Positions 9,315 through 19,380 of a stretch of 64,000 nt of DNA are shown in pieces. The position numbers and the translations under genes were made by a program. Position 1 is the first letter of the stretch. Every line of letters begins with the position of its first letter. Source of the stretch: Pseudomonas saliphila. Its GTDB lineage: Bacteria; Pseudomonadota; Gammaproteobacteria; Pseudomonadales; Pseudomonadaceae. The notes under the pieces were generated by a model. That model had not been told where the DNA came from. It saw only the letters and a program-made list of their open reading frames with translations, and did not search any database. The DNA lies in assembly GCF_008638345.1 (NCBI RefSeq), contig NZ_VTVA01000002.1, positions 186,001-250,000 of the forward strand, in the 5' to 3' direction.

Positions 9315-11975
9315 ATGATGAAGCCGCAAGATATTGATCCGCTCGAAACCCAGGAATGGCTTGACTCACTGGAATCTGTTCTCGATGCCGAAGGCGAGGA
9401 CCGCGCGCATTATCTCATTACGCGCATGGAAGAATTGGCGACCCGCAGCGGCACCCTGCTGCCCTACTCAATCACCACACCCTATCGCAACACCATTCCG
9501 GTTACCCACGAAGCACGCATGCCCGGCGACCTGTTCATGGAGCGGCGCATCCGTTCCATGGTGCGCTGGAATGCCCTGGCGATGGTGATGCGGACCAATC
9601 AGCAAGATCCGGACCTAGGCGGCCATATCTCCACCTTCGCCTCCAGCGCCACGCTTTACGACATCGGCTTCAACTACTTCTTCCAGGCGCCCACCGACGA
9701 ACACGGCGGTGATCTGGTCTACTTCCAGGGCCACGCATCGCCCGGCGTTTATGCACGCGCCTTCCTCGAAGGCCGTATCAGCGAAGAGCAGTTGAACAAT
9801 TTCCGCCAGGAAGTAGACGGCGACGGGCTGTCCTCTTACCCGCACCCCTGGTTAATGCCCGATTTCTGGCAGTTCCCGACAGTATCAATGGGTCTGGGGC
9901 CGATTCAGGCTATCTATCAGGCGCGCTTCATGAAGTATCTGGAGCACCGCGGATTCATCGAGCCGGGCAAACAGAAGGTTTGGTGTTTCCTGGGTGACGG
10001 CGAGACTGACGAGCCGGAATCCCTGGGCGCCATTTCGCTGGCCGGCCGCGAGAAGCTCGACAACCTGATCTTCGTGGTCAACTGCAACCTGCAGCGACTG
10101 GACGGGCCGGTACGCGGCAACGGCAAGATTATCCAGGAGCTGGAAGGCAACTTCCGCGGCGCCGACTGGAACGTGATCAAGGTCATCTGGGGACGTCTCT
10201 GGGATCCGCTGTTTGCCAAGGACGAAGACGGCCTGTTGCAGCAGCGCATGGACGAAGCCGTCGACGGCGACTACCAGAACTACAAGGCCAACGATGGCGC
10301 CTATGTCCGCGAACATTTCTTCGGCGGCCGTCCGGAGCTGGAGGAGATGGTCAAGGATCTCTCCGATGACCAGGTCTGGAAGCTCAACCGGGGTGGACAC
10401 GATCCCTACAAGGTGTATGCGGCCTATCACGCAGCGGTCAACCATACCGGCCAGCCGAGCGTCATCCTCGCCAAGACCATCAAGGGTTACGGTACCGGCG
10501 CAGGCCAGGGCCAGAACACCGCGCACAACACCAAGAAAGTCGATATCGAGAGCCTGAAGACTTTCCGCGACCGCTTCGACATTCCGGTCAACGATGAGGA
10601 TCTCGAGAAACTGCCCTTCTACAGACCCGAAGAAGGTAGCGCCGAATACAAGTACCTGCATTCGCGCCGCGAAGCATTGGGCGGTTACATGCCCAAGCGT
10701 CGGGCGAAGAGCTTCAAGGTACCAGTGCCGCCGCTGGAGACACTCAAATCCGTACTCGATGGTAGCGGTGATCGCGAGATCTCCACTACCATGGCCTTCG
10801 TCCGCGTACTGTCGCAACTGGTGAAGGACAAGGAGCTGGGGCAGCGCATCGTTCCCATTGTGCCGGATGAAGCACGGACCTTCGGCATGGAAGGCATGTT
10901 CCGCCAACTGGGCATTTACTCCTCCGTTGGCCAGCTGTACGAACCTGTCGACAAGAATCAGGTGATGTTCTACCGCGAGGACAAGAAAGGTCAGATCCTT
11001 GAGGAAGGCATCACCGAAGCCGGCGCCATGTCGAGCTGGATTGCGGCGGGTACTGCCTACAGCACGTACAACCAGCCGATGCTGCCGTTCTACATCTTCT
11101 ATTCGATGTTCGGCTTCCAGCGCATTGGCGATCTGGCCTGGGCCGCAGGCGACAGCCGTACCAAGGGTTTTCTCATCGGCGGCACCGCCGGGCGTACCAC
11201 GCTCAACGGTGAAGGCCTGCAGCACGAGGATGGCCACAGCCACATTCTGGCGTCGACCGTTCCCAACTGCCGCAGCTACGATCCGAGTTATGGCTACGAG
11301 CTGGCAGTCATCATCCGCGAAGGCGCACGGCGGATGATGGAAGAGCAGGAAAACGTCTATTACTACCTCACCGTCATGAACGAAGCTTATGTACAGCCCG
11401 CTCTGCCCGAGGGCGAACATATCCAGGAAGGGATCATGCGCGGCATGTATCTGCTGGAGGAAGCCAAGCAGTCGGGCGAGCTGCATGTCCAGCTGATGGG
11501 CAGCGGCACCATCCTGCGGGAGGTGCGGGAGGCCGCGAAGATTCTGCAGGAGCAATACGGCGTCAGCGCCGATATCTGGAGTGCCACCAGCTTCAACGAG
11601 CTACGCCGCGACGGCCTGGACGTAGAGCGCTGGAACCGCCTGCATCCTGAACAGGAGCCGCGCGTCAGTTTTGTCGAACAGAACCTGGCTGGGCGCAAAG
11701 GTCCGGTTATCGCCGCGACCGACTACATGAAGCTCTACGCTGAGCAGATTCGCCAATGGGTCCCCGGCACCTTCAAGGTACTCGGCACCGACGGCTTCGG
11801 CCGCAGCGACACCCGACGCAAACTGCGACACTTCTTCGAGGTGGATCGCAACTGGGTGGCCTATAGCGCACTTACGGCACTGGTTGAGTCTGGCGCACTG
11901 GAACGCAAGGTGCTCGGCGAAGCACTCAAGTCCTTCGGTTTCGATTCCGACAAGACCAACCCCCTGGACTGCTGA
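9315..11975 (+). CDS. aceE: Pyruvate dehydrogenase E1 component AceE
   Basis: AceE is the thiamine-diphosphate-dependent homodimeric E1 of the pyruvate dehydrogenase complex; it decarboxylates pyruvate and passes the acetyl group to lipoyl-AceF. The 886-residue length matches the gammaproteobacterial family. The TPP motif begins CFLGDGETDEPES (about residue 225) and ends in VVNCNLQRLDGP. DLVYFQGHASPGVYARAF is the E1 active-site region. The start is preceded by GGAGAG; a second ATG directly follows, so 9318 is an alternative. aceF follows after 11 bp, in one operon. Confidence 0.97.
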   Translation: MMKPQDIDPLETQEWLDSLESVLDAEGEDRAHYLITRMEELATRSGTLLPYSITTPYRNTIPVTHEARMPGDLFMERRIRSMVRWNALAMVMRTNQQDPDLGGHISTFASSATLYDIGFNYFFQAPTDEHGGDLVYFQGHASPGVYARAFLEGRISEEQLNNFRQEVDGDGLSSYPHPWLMPDFWQFPTVSMGLGPIQAIYQARFMKYLEHRGFIEPGKQKVWCFLGDGETDEPESLGAISLAGREKLDNLIFVVNCNLQRLDGPVRGNGKIIQELEGNFRGADWNVIKVIWGRLWDPLFAKDEDGLLQQRMDEAVDGDYQNYKANDGAYVREHFFGGRPELEEMVKDLSDDQVWKLNRGGHDPYKVYAAYHAAVNHTGQPSVILAKTIKGYGTGAGQGQNTAHNTKKVDIESLKTFRDRFDIPVNDEDLEKLPFYRPEEGSAEYKYLHSRREALGGYMPKRRAKSFKVPVPPLETLKSVLDGSGDREISTTMAFVRVLSQLVKDKELGQRIVPIVPDEARTFGMEGMFRQLGIYSSVGQLYEPVDKNQVMFYREDKKGQILEEGITEAGAMSSWIAAGTAYSTYNQPMLPFYIFYSMFGFQRIGDLAWAAGDSRTKGFLIGGTAGRTTLNGEGLQHEDGHSHILASTVPNCRSYDPSYGYELAVIIREGARRMMEEQENVYYYLTVMNEAYVQPALPEGEHIQEGIMRGMYLLEEAKQSGELHVQLMGSGTILREVREAAKILQEQYGVSADIWSATSFNELRRDGLDVERWNRLHPEQEPRVSFVEQNLAGRKGPVIAATDYMKLYAEQIRQWVPGTFKVLGTDGFGRSDTRRKLRHFFEVDRNWVAYSALTALVESGALERKVLGEALKSFGFDSDKTNPLDC

Positions 11976-11986
11976 GGAGCGATGCC

Positions 11987-13684
11987 ATGAGTGAAGTAAT
12001 CAAAGTACCGGGCATCGGCGATGCCGAAGGCGAAGTCATCGAGATTCTGGTCAGTGTCGGCGATACAGTTGAACCCGAGCAGAGCCTGGTCACCCTGGAA
12101 TCCGACAAGGCCAGCATGGAGGTGCCCTCACCCAAGGGCGGCGTAGTCAAGTCCATCAAGGTCAAACTGGGCGACCATCTGAAGGAAGGCGACGAGCTGA
12201 TTGAGCTCGAATCCGCTGAAGCTGAAGCCGACCAACCGGAAGAAGCGCCAGACGATTCGAAGGATAGCCGCGACGACCAGCCAGTCGACGAAGCGGAAGA
12301 AGCGGCAGCTCCGGAGAAGGAAACAGGCGAGGAAGCCGTGGATGAATCGGCAGCACCGCCGAGCGAATCGGTGAAGGAAGTACAGGTGCCCGACATCGGC
12401 GACGGCAAGGCCAAAATCATCGAGATCATGGTCAGCCCCGGCGATACCGTAGAGGCCGAGCAATCCTTGCTGGTTCTGGAATCAGACAAAGCCAGCATGG
12501 AAATCCCCGCGCCCTTCGCCGGCGTCATTGAATCCATCGAAGCCAAAATGGATCAGGACGTGCAGACCGGCGACCTGATCCTGCACATGCGGGTCAAAGG
12601 CGAAACTGAAGGCACGCAGAGCAAAAAGGCTGCGTCGTCCGAAGGCAAGCAAGCGACAGCAGCCAAAGCCGAAAAGAAAGACAAGCCGGATCAGGCCGCA
12701 CCGAAAGAGCAGGAACCCGCAGCGGAGAAGAAGAAAGCGGTTCCGGCACCGGTCGGGCGTCCGAGTCGCGAAGGCACCAAGGTTCACGCCGGCCCTGCCG
12801 TACGCAAACTGGCGCGTGAGTTTGGCGTCGAGCTGACAGATGTCAGTGGCAGCGGCCCGCACGACCGCATCCTCAAGGAAGATGTCCAGACCCACGTGCA
12901 GGGGATCATGAAGCAGGGCAAGCAAGGCGCTGGTGCCGTCGGCGGCGCTGGTATTCCACCGGTGCCAGAGATCGATTTCAGCCGTTTCGGCGAAGTCGAA
13001 ATCAAGGACATGACCCGCCTGCAGCAAATTGGCGCGGTCAATATCCATCGCAGCTGGCTCAATGTGCCGCATGTCACCCAGTTCGACCTGGCGGATATCA
13101 GCGAGCTTGAAACCTTCCGCAAGGACCAGAAGGCGGCGGCAGAAAAGGCCGGCGTCAAACTGACGGTCCTGCCCTTCCTGCTCAAGGCCTGCGCGCATCT
13201 GCTGCGTGAACAGCCGAACTTCAACGTGGCGCTGGTGCCGGGCGGCAAACAGCTGGTGCACAAGCAATACGTGCACATTGGCTTCGCCGTGGATACGCCG
13301 GACGGCCTGATGGTTCCGGTCATCCGCGACGTGGACAAGAAGAGCCTGCTGCAATTGGCAGCCGAAGCAGCGGAGCTAGCCGAGAAGGCGCGCACCAAGA
13401 AGCTCGGTGCAGACGGCATGCAAGGCGCGTGCTTCACCATTTCCAGCCTTGGCCACATCGGCGGCACCTATTTCACGCCGATCGTCAACGCCCCGGAAGT
13501 CGCCATCCTTGGCGTCAGTCGCGCCTCCATGCAACCGGTGTGGGACGGCAGCACATTCCAGCCCCGGCTGATGCTGCCCCTGTCACTCTCCTACGACCAC
13601 CGCGCCATCAACGGTGCCGCCGCCGCGCAGTTCACCAAGCGGCTCAGTGAGTTGCTGGGCGATATACGGTCGATGTTGTTGTAA
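11987..13684 (+). CDS. aceF: Dihydrolipoyl acetyltransferase AceF (PDH E2)
   Basis: AceF is the core of pyruvate dehydrogenase and transfers acetyl from its lipoyl arms to CoA. The 565 residues show, in order: two lipoyl domains, each with ESDKASME holding the lipoylated lysine (about residues 41 and 167), separated by acidic E/A-rich linkers; a long Lys/Ala/Glu linker; the E1/E3-binding domain VHAGPAVRKLAREFGVELTD (about 265-300); and the catalytic domain ending in LSYDHRAINGAAAAQFTKRL. The active-site HRxxNG has Asn where E. coli has Asp; Azotobacter E2 also has Asn, so this is lineage-typical. Translated 11 bp after aceE, with a GAGG site. Confidence 0.97.
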   Translation: MSEVIKVPGIGDAEGEVIEILVSVGDTVEPEQSLVTLESDKASMEVPSPKGGVVKSIKVKLGDHLKEGDELIELESAEAEADQPEEAPDDSKDSRDDQPVDEAEEAAAPEKETGEEAVDESAAPPSESVKEVQVPDIGDGKAKIIEIMVSPGDTVEAEQSLLVLESDKASMEIPAPFAGVIESIEAKMDQDVQTGDLILHMRVKGETEGTQSKKAASSEGKQATAAKAEKKDKPDQAAPKEQEPAAEKKKAVPAPVGRPSREGTKVHAGPAVRKLAREFGVELTDVSGSGPHDRILKEDVQTHVQGIMKQGKQGAGAVGGAGIPPVPEIDFSRFGEVEIKDMTRLQQIGAVNIHRSWLNVPHVTQFDLADISELETFRKDQKAAAEKAGVKLTVLPFLLKACAHLLREQPNFNVALVPGGKQLVHKQYVHIGFAVDTPDGLMVPVIRDVDKKSLLQLAAEAAELAEKARTKKLGADGMQGACFTISSLGHIGGTYFTPIVNAPEVAILGVSRASMQPVWDGSTFQPRLMLPLSLSYDHRAINGAAAAQFTKRLSELLGDIRSMLL

Positions 13685-13690
13685 TAAAAA

Positions 13691-13730
13691 GAAGGCCGGC
13701 AACCCAAGTTGCCGGCCCTTTCGTTTTTCC
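13691..13730 (+). terminator. Rho-independent terminator after aceF
   Basis: A 10-bp perfect stem (GGCCGGCAAC at 13694-13703 and its complement at 13708-13717) with a CCAA loop is followed by CTTTCGTTTTT. It starts ten bases after the aceF stop codon. Confidence 0.9.
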
Positions 13731-13756
13731 CTTCCCAGCATCGGCATACCTGGCCG

Positions 13757-13790
13757 AGCTTGGTACGAGCTGGTGCTCGAACCTCCCAGG
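13757..13790 (+). repeat. REP-like 34-bp repeat, left copy
   Basis: Begins AGCTTGGTACGAGCTGG and ends ACCTCCCAGG. All 34 bases are repeated in inverted orientation at 14695-14728. The inner part can form a stem GGT-CGAGC/GCTCG-ACC with a TGGT loop. Confidence 0.9.
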
Positions 13791-13931
13791 AACCCAGCAC
13801 CCAGACACCGCGCACCGACCCCGGGAAAGACGAGCACCACGGGCCGCGATCGCACTCGGTGGGCAACTCTCGCAAATTGTCGCAACCACACCAACCAGAT
13901 CTCGGTTTCTTAAGTTGGCCGCTGTTAGCGT

Positions 13932-14573
13932 ATGTCGCGAAACCGGACACGGACGTCGCTCATGCCTACCTATTCGCAACCAGCAGATCATCGGGGCTGG
14001 TACCACACCAGAAAACTACCGCACTTCGACGCCTTGGGCGCCTTGCAGCTCATTACTTTCCGGTTGGCCGATTCCCTACCTGCAGTAAAACTCAGACAAA
14101 TCGAGAATGATCTTTGCAATACGCCTGCTTCGGGGCAGGAAGCTGAACGCCGCAAACAAATAGAATACTGGCTCGACCGCGGTATCGGGTGTTGTGCGCT
14201 TGCAAATTCCGAGGTTGCGGCGGTGTTTCGTGACGGGCTTTTATTGCACGACCGGCAGCGTTACCACTTGCTCGCCTGGTGCATCATGCCCAATCACGTA
14301 CATATTCTCATCGAGTGCCAGTACTCGTTGTCTCGCATCGTGCAGAGCTGGAAGGCGTTCAGTGGCCGCTGGGCAGTCGCTCATAACGAGCGGCTAGCTC
14401 TTGGGTTACCGGCAGGTCAGTTGTGGATGAAGGGATACTGGGACCGCTTTATCCGAGATGAAGACCATCTACATGCTGCGGTTTATTACATCCATCACAA
14501 CCCAGTCAAGGCCGGGCTATGTGATGCTCCCGAATCTTGGCAGTGGTCCAGCGCATCTACTGGAGTGGTCTGA
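13932..14573 (+). CDS. REP-associated tyrosine transposase (RAYT, Y1_Tnp fold)
   Basis: A 213-residue Y1 HUH-type transposase related to IS200/IS605 TnpA and expected to cut single-stranded REP hairpins. The HUH motif is MPNHVHILIE (about residue 120). The catalytic tyrosine region is AVYYIHHNPVKAGLC (about residue 190). An N-terminal DHRGWYHTRKLPHFD segment is typical of RAYTs. The start is uncertain: an in-frame ATG at 13962 gives MPTYSQPADHRG, and neither start has a good ribosome-binding site. The reading frame is intact. It lies between perfect REP-like inverted repeats, consistent with a domesticated REP-spreading enzyme. Confidence 0.88.
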   Translation: MSRNRTRTSLMPTYSQPADHRGWYHTRKLPHFDALGALQLITFRLADSLPAVKLRQIENDLCNTPASGQEAERRKQIEYWLDRGIGCCALANSEVAAVFRDGLLLHDRQRYHLLAWCIMPNHVHILIECQYSLSRIVQSWKAFSGRWAVAHNERLALGLPAGQLWMKGYWDRFIRDEDHLHAAVYYIHHNPVKAGLCDAPESWQWSSASTGVV

Positions 14574-14694
14574 GTCGGTGACAGACTATGTCATCGAGTC
14601 CTATCGCTGCCCGTAGTGCTCGACATTCCCAGGGGCAGCGGTTCCCGGGACGAGCGTGTTTGTTGCGGAAGGAATACGGTGTCTGAGCGTGAAG

Positions 14695-14728
14695 CCTGGG
14701 AGGTTCGAGCACCAGCTCGTACCAAGCT
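14695..14728 (-). repeat. REP-like 34-bp repeat, right copy
   Basis: The exact reverse complement of 13757-13790. The 236-bp gap between the transposase and clpB otherwise holds only diverged REP sequence (14599-14690) and the clpB end. Confidence 0.9.
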
Positions 14729-14810
14729 AGCCGGCGACACGGAGGGCTACATTGCAACCCCCCGCTGAACCGATGCGCTTGGTCCTCCAACATGAGCCTG
14801 TACTCGGATT

Positions 14811-17378
14811 TCACCCCGTAAACACAAACGCCTCGTTCTCGACCTTGGCCTTGATCACTGTACCCGGCTCGAAATCCCCCGCCAGAATACGTTGCGCCAG
14901 CGGGTTTTCGATCCAGCGCTGGATGGCGCGCTTGAGCGGGCGGGCGCCGTAGACTGGGTCGTAACCGACTGCGATGAGTTTCTCCAGCGCTTCATCAGTC
15001 AGTTCCAGCTGCAGCTCGCGCTCTGCCAGGCGTTCACCCAGACGGCTCATCTGGATATTGGCGATACCGGCGATCTGGTCCTTGCCAAGCGGTTCAAACA
15101 CCACCACTTCGTCGATCCGGTTGATGAATTCTGGCCGGAAGTGGCGACCCACAGCATCCATTACCGCCGCCTGCTGAGCTTCGTGGTCGCCCACCAGCTC
15201 CTGGATCTGCGCTGAACCCAGGTTCGAGGTCATCACGATGACGGTGTTGCGGAAGTCCACGGTACGGCCCTGGCTGTCGGTCAGACGACCGTCTTCCAGT
15301 ACCTGCAACAGCACGTTGAATACGTCCGCGTGTGCCTTCTCGACCTCATCCAGCAGGATGACCGAGTATGGCTTGCGGCGCACGGCTTCGGTCAGATAGC
15401 CGCCCTCTTCATAGCCGACGTAGCCCGGAGGCGCGCCGATCAGACGCGACACGGAATGCTTCTCCATGAACTCGGACATGTCGATACGCACCATGGCCTC
15501 TTCGGTGTCGAACAGAAATTCCGCCAACGCCTTGCACAGCTCAGTCTTACCGACACCGGTGGGCCCAAGGAACATGAAGGAACCGCTCGGCCGATTCGGG
15601 TCTGCCAGACCGGCGCGTGACCGGCGTACGGCATTCGAGACCGCGACCACCGCTTCATGCTGGCCGATCACCCGGTTGTGCAGCGCGTCTTCCATGCGCA
15701 GCAGTTTGTCGCGCTCACCTTCGAGCATCTTGCTCACCGGAATACCGGTCCACTTGGACACGACTTCAGCGATCTCTTCATCGGTGACCTTGTTGCGCAG
15801 CAGCTGGTTCTCGGTCTTGCCATGCTGCTCGGCCATCTGCTGGCTGCGCTCAAGATCCGGGATAATGCCGTACTGCAGCTCGGCCATCTTGTTCAGATCG
15901 CTTCGGCGCCGGGCGTTCTCCAGCTCCTGCTTGGCCTGCTCAATCTTCTCCTGGATCTGTGCAGCGCCCTGCACTTCGGACTTCTCCGACTTCCAGATTT
16001 CCTCAAGGTCGGAGTATTCGCGCTCGACCTTGGCAATGTCTTCTTTCAGCTTCTGCAGCCGTTTCAGTGCGGCCTCGTCATCCTCTTTCTTCAGCGCTTC
16101 GCGCTCGACCTTGAGCTGAATCAGGCGGCGTTCGAGACGATCAAGCGCCTCCGGCTTGGAGTCAATTTCCATGCGAATACGGCTGGCAGCCTCGTCGATC
16201 AGATCGATGGCCTTGTCCGGCAGCTGACGGTCAGTAATGTAACGGTGGCTCAGCTTGGCAGCGGCGATGATCGCGCCATCGGTAATCGCTACCTTGTGGT
16301 GCACTTCATAGCGTTCCTTGAGGCCGCGCAGGATGGCGATGGTGTCTTCCTCGCTCGGCTCATCCACCAGCACCTTCTGGAACCGACGTTCAAGCGCGGC
16401 ATCCTTCTCGACGTACTTGCGGTATTCGTCCAGGGTGGTCGCGCCGACGCAGTGCAGCTCACCGCGCGCCAGTGCGGGCTTGAGCATATTGCCGGCGTCC
16501 ATTGAACCCTCGGCCTTGCCCGCGCCGACCATGGTATGCAGCTCGTCGATAAACAGGATGACCCGCCCTTCCTGCTTGCCCAGCTCGCTAAGTACCGCCT
16601 TGAGGCGCTCTTCGAACTCACCGCGGAATTTGGCGCCGGCGATCAGCGAGCCCATATCCAGCGACAGCAGACGCTTGTCCTTCAGGCCATCAGGCACTTC
16701 ACCGTTAATAATGCGCTGCGCCAGGCCTTCGACAATCGCGGTCTTGCCCACTCCGGGCTCACCGATCAGTACCGGGTTATTCTTGGTGCGGCGTTGCAGG
16801 ACCTGGATGGTGCGACGGATCTCATCATCGCGGCCGATCACCGGATCCAGCTTGCCTTCCTCGGCGAGCTTGGTCATGTCCACGGTATATTTGTCGAGGG
16901 CCTGGCGAGATTCTTCGGCGTTCGGATTATTCACTGACTCGCCGCCGCGCAGATGCTCGATGGCATTTTCCAGCGCTTGTTTGGATACACCCTGGCCGGT
17001 GAGGATCTTGCCCAGCGCGGCGTTAGGCTCCATCGCAGCGAGCAGCACCAGCTCACTGGAAATAAACTGATCACCCTTCTTCTGAGCCAGGCGGTCGGCC
17101 TGGTTGAACAGACGTGCCAGCTCCTGGGAAAGGTTGATATCGCCAGTGGGGTTGCTGATAGTCGGCAGCTTGTCCAGCGCCTCGCTCAAGTCACTGCGTA
17201 ACTTGTTTACGTCGAAGCCGACCTGCCGCAACATTGGCGCAATTGAGCCCTGCTGCTGTTCAAGCATGGCGAGCATCAGGTGCAGAGGATCGATCTGATT
17301 GTGGTCACGACCTACAGCCAACGATTGCGCGTCAGCCAGGGCCATCTGAAGTTTGCTGGTAAAGCGATCAATACGCAT
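14811..17378 (-). CDS. clpB: Protein disaggregase chaperone ClpB
   Basis: ClpB is a hexameric AAA+ chaperone that extracts proteins from aggregates together with DnaK. The 855 residues contain the N-domain ([19 protein letters not shown]), the first AAA+ module with Walker [15 protein letters not shown] (about residue 205), the coiled-coil M-domain (about 410-530, rich in E/K/L heptads), and the second module with [17 protein letters not shown] (about residue 605). It ends [17 protein letters not shown], close to the family end. A sigma-32-like promoter lies about 57 bp upstream, and pgeF and rluD precede it on the same strand. Confidence 0.97.
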   Translation of the reverse strand: MRIDRFTSKLQMALADAQSLAVGRDHNQIDPLHLMLAMLEQQQGSIAPMLRQVGFDVNKLRSDLSEALDKLPTISNPTGDINLSQELARLFNQADRLAQKKGDQFISSELVLLAAMEPNAALGKILTGQGVSKQALENAIEHLRGGESVNNPNAEESRQALDKYTVDMTKLAEEGKLDPVIGRDDEIRRTIQVLQRRTKNNPVLIGEPGVGKTAIVEGLAQRIINGEVPDGLKDKRLLSLDMGSLIAGAKFRGEFEERLKAVLSELGKQEGRVILFIDELHTMVGAGKAEGSMDAGNMLKPALARGELHCVGATTLDEYRKYVEKDAALERRFQKVLVDEPSEEDTIAILRGLKERYEVHHKVAITDGAIIAAAKLSHRYITDRQLPDKAIDLIDEAASRIRMEIDSKPEALDRLERRLIQLKVEREALKKEDDEAALKRLQKLKEDIAKVEREYSDLEEIWKSEKSEVQGAAQIQEKIEQAKQELENARRRSDLNKMAELQYGIIPDLERSQQMAEQHGKTENQLLRNKVTDEEIAEVVSKWTGIPVSKMLEGERDKLLRMEDALHNRVIGQHEAVVAVSNAVRRSRAGLADPNRPSGSFMFLGPTGVGKTELCKALAEFLFDTEEAMVRIDMSEFMEKHSVSRLIGAPPGYVGYEEGGYLTEAVRRKPYSVILLDEVEKAHADVFNVLLQVLEDGRLTDSQGRTVDFRNTVIVMTSNLGSAQIQELVGDHEAQQAAVMDAVGRHFRPEFINRIDEVVVFEPLGKDQIAGIANIQMSRLGERLAERELQLELTDEALEKLIAVGYDPVYGARPLKRAIQRWIENPLAQRILAGDFEPGTVIKAKVENEAFVFTG

Positions 17379-17434
17379 CTTGTATGTCCTGTCTATTGAA
17401 CTGACGTCTGCCAGTTACCAATGATATGGAGTAT

Positions 17435-17462
17435 AGATAAGGACGATTGTCGGCTTTTCAAG
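17435..17462 (-). promoter_or_regulatory. Heat-shock (sigma-32) promoter of clpB
   Basis: On the minus strand CTTGAAA (17456-17462) is followed after 13 bp by CCTTATCT (17435-17442). This matches the RpoH consensus CTTGAAA-N13-CCCCATNT at seven of seven and five of seven specified bases, at the proper spacing, and sits 57 bp before the clpB ATG. ClpB is a standard RpoH target. Confidence 0.75.
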
Positions 17463-17482
17463 ATGGCAGGTGTTGACCCGGG

Positions 17483-18223
17483 TCAAAAATTTGTCGCATC
17501 GTCCAACCAGATGAGCGATGCAAACCGACCCGTTTGCCCGTCCCGACGATACGAATAGAAGCGCAGCGGGTCAGTCACTGTACACAGACCTCCTCCATAG
17601 ACTTCCGTCACGCCAGCTGCCTGCAGACGTAACCGGGCCAGCTGATAGATATCTGCCATAAACCGCCCAGCATTGCGGGAAGCAACGAAAGCGGCGGCCG
17701 CGGCAGGGTTCTGCGTAACGAACACATCGCGCACCTCCGCGCCCACTTCAAACGAAGCGGGCCCGATGGCAGGACCAAGCCAGACCAGAAGGTGATCCGG
17801 CGGCGTTTGCAAGGCCTCGATTGTTGCTTCCAGCACTCCGCCGGCCAGCCCGCGCCAACCGGCATGGGCGGCGGCTACACGCGAGCCGGCACGGTCACAG
17901 AACAGCACTGGCAGACAATCCGCGGTCATGATGGTGCAGGCAATGCCCGGTTCATCGGTCCAGCTGGCATCTGCATTCAGAATACTGCCGGGCTGTGCTT
18001 TAACCGCCAGCCGACTGTGCGTCTGCTCCAGCCAGACCGGCTCGCAGCCCAGCTCGTGGGCCAGTCGCGCGCGATTGGCTGCGACGTGCTCGGGTGCATC
18101 AGCTACGTGATCGCCCAGATTGAAACTGTCCCAAGGCGGTTGGCTGATGCCGCCCTGCCGCGTCGTGATACAGGTACGCACCCTCTGCGGTGCGGGCCAT
18201 TCAGCCTGCAGCCAGGGATGCAT
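17483..18223 (-). CDS. pgeF: Peptidoglycan editing factor PgeF (YfiH/laccase family)
   Basis: PgeF is a cytoplasmic multicopper-oxidase-like family enzyme. E. coli YfiH removes wrongly incorporated serine from peptidoglycan precursors; other members have purine nucleoside phosphorylase or laccase activity. The 246-residue protein shows the conserved metal/active-site residues in LEQTHSRLA, MTADCLPVLFCD and VAAAHAGWRGLAGG. The ATG directly abuts the rluD stop (TGAATG), so the two are translated together. The same rluD-pgeF-clpB order is found in Pseudomonas. Confidence 0.92.
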   Translation of the reverse strand: MHPWLQAEWPAPQRVRTCITTRQGGISQPPWDSFNLGDHVADAPEHVAANRARLAHELGCEPVWLEQTHSRLAVKAQPGSILNADASWTDEPGIACTIMTADCLPVLFCDRAGSRVAAAHAGWRGLAGGVLEATIEALQTPPDHLLVWLGPAIGPASFEVGAEVRDVFVTQNPAAAAAFVASRNAGRFMADIYQLARLRLQAAGVTEVYGGGLCTVTDPLRFYSYRRDGQTGRFASLIWLDDATNF

Positions 18224-19183
18224 TCAGTCTTCCATCTCGCCGTCTTCACGCAGCAGCGCCAGCAAGTCGACCATGTCCTGTGGCAAGGGTGCTTCCCAGC
18301 GCATGGTCCGACCGTCATCCGGGTGCACCAGCTCAAGGCGCCGCGCATGCAACGCCTGACGCGGGAATTCACGCAGCATATTGATCAATTCAGGCGTCGC
18401 GCCCGGTGGGATGCGCAAGCGTCCGCCGTAGGTCTGATCGCCAATCAACGGAAACCGCACATAACTCATATGCACGCGGATCTGATGGGTCCTACCCGTT
18501 TCAAGCTTGACCTTCACGTGCGTGTGCGCACGGAAGCGACTGATCACCCGGTAGTGGCTGACGGCCTGCTTGCCACCGGCCATCACCGCCATCTTCTGAC
18601 GGTTGGTGCCGTGACGGGCGATCGGCTCGTCGACCTTGCCGCCGGATGTCATCACACCCACTACCACGCATTCGTACTCGCGGGTGACGCTGCGCGCCTG
18701 AAGCTGCAGAACCAGATCCGTCTGGGCTTCGATGGTCTTGGCCACGACCATCAAGCCAGTCGTATCCTTGTCAAGCCGATGCACGATGCCCGCACGCGGT
18801 ACCTTGGACAGCTCGGGCGCATGGTGCAGCAAGGCGTTGAGTAACGTGCCATCCTGGTGACCCGCCGCCGGATGAACAACCAGCCCGGCAGGCTTGTTGA
18901 TCACCAGAATGGAATCGTCTTCGTAGACGATTTCAAGGTCGATGGCTTCGGCCTTCCAATCCCCCTGATCCTCAAGCTCGGCCTCAAGCTCCAGCTTCTC
19001 CCCGCCATACAGCGTATCGCGGGGGCGCAGGGTACGGCCATCGACAGTCAGGCTGCCATCCTTGATCCAGCTTTGCAGACGGGACCGGGAATAATCTGAA
19101 AACAACTGTGCGGCCACCTGGTCAAGGCGTTGCCCGCCATTTTCAATAGCAACCTGGGCGGACAAGCGGATACGATCGGACAT
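18224..19183 (-). CDS. rluD: 23S rRNA pseudouridine(1911/1915/1917) synthase RluD
   Basis: RluD converts three uridines of helix 69 of 23S rRNA to pseudouridine. The 319 residues comprise an N-terminal S4 RNA-binding domain (GQRLDQVAAQLFSDYSRSRLQ onward) and the RsuA/RluA catalytic domain, with the catalytic Asp in VHRLDKDTTGLMVVAKT (about residue 140). ETGRTHQIRVHM is the conserved RluA motif 3. It is divergent from bamD across about 200 bp and first in the rluD-pgeF unit. The start is the ATG at 19183, MSDRIRLSAQV. Confidence 0.95.
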   Translation of the reverse strand: MSDRIRLSAQVAIENGGQRLDQVAAQLFSDYSRSRLQSWIKDGSLTVDGRTLRPRDTLYGGEKLELEAELEDQGDWKAEAIDLEIVYEDDSILVINKPAGLVVHPAAGHQDGTLLNALLHHAPELSKVPRAGIVHRLDKDTTGLMVVAKTIEAQTDLVLQLQARSVTREYECVVVGVMTSGGKVDEPIARHGTNRQKMAVMAGGKQAVSHYRVISRFRAHTHVKVKLETGRTHQIRVHMSYVRFPLIGDQTYGGRLRIPPGATPELINMLREFPRQALHARRLELVHPDDGRTMRWEAPLPQDMVDLLALLREDGEMED

Positions 19184-19380
19184 TAAGGACTCACTGGAAC
19201 GCGCTGGAACACCGAAAGGTAGAGATGCAATCCCTTTTGGTTTTCGGCTCTGCGCTGTGGTTAAATACGGCTTCTTTTCCTAGCACGCACCGGCTGTCCG
19301 GGGTGCTGGCAAACAATGCCCAACTATAACAGGACGCCCGTTCAGGCAACAGCTTGCGCTTGTCCATCCGGATATCAAAT

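Larger units (their letters stand above)
13757..14728 (+). mobile_element. RAYT/REP unit: transposase gene between 34-bp inverted repeats
   Basis: A single-gene element is inserted between aceF and clpB, which in P. aeruginosa are not neighbours. Its ends are 34-bp perfect inverted repeats, each of which can itself fold into a hairpin around CGAGC-TGGT-GCTCG. A second, diverged inverted match lies inside (13831-13855 against 14599-14622). Such imperfect palindromes flanking a Y1-type transposase are the layout of a REP-associated tyrosine transposase with its REPs. It appears non-autonomous beyond its single gene. No target-site duplication was identified. Confidence 0.75.

Noticed and set aside
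9885-11555. Open frame of 556 codons on the minus strand inside aceE
   Set aside because: It lies antisense to a clear, full-length aceE, has no family motifs, and long antisense frames are common in GC-rich coding DNA.
12482-13354. 290-codon antisense frame in aceF
   Set aside because: aceF is complete on the other strand; the antisense peptide has no domain.
13600-13684. Asn instead of Asp in the AceF active-site motif (HRAING)
   Set aside because: I first took it for a lost catalytic residue, but Azotobacter/Pseudomonas-type E2 normally has Asn here, so it is not a defect.
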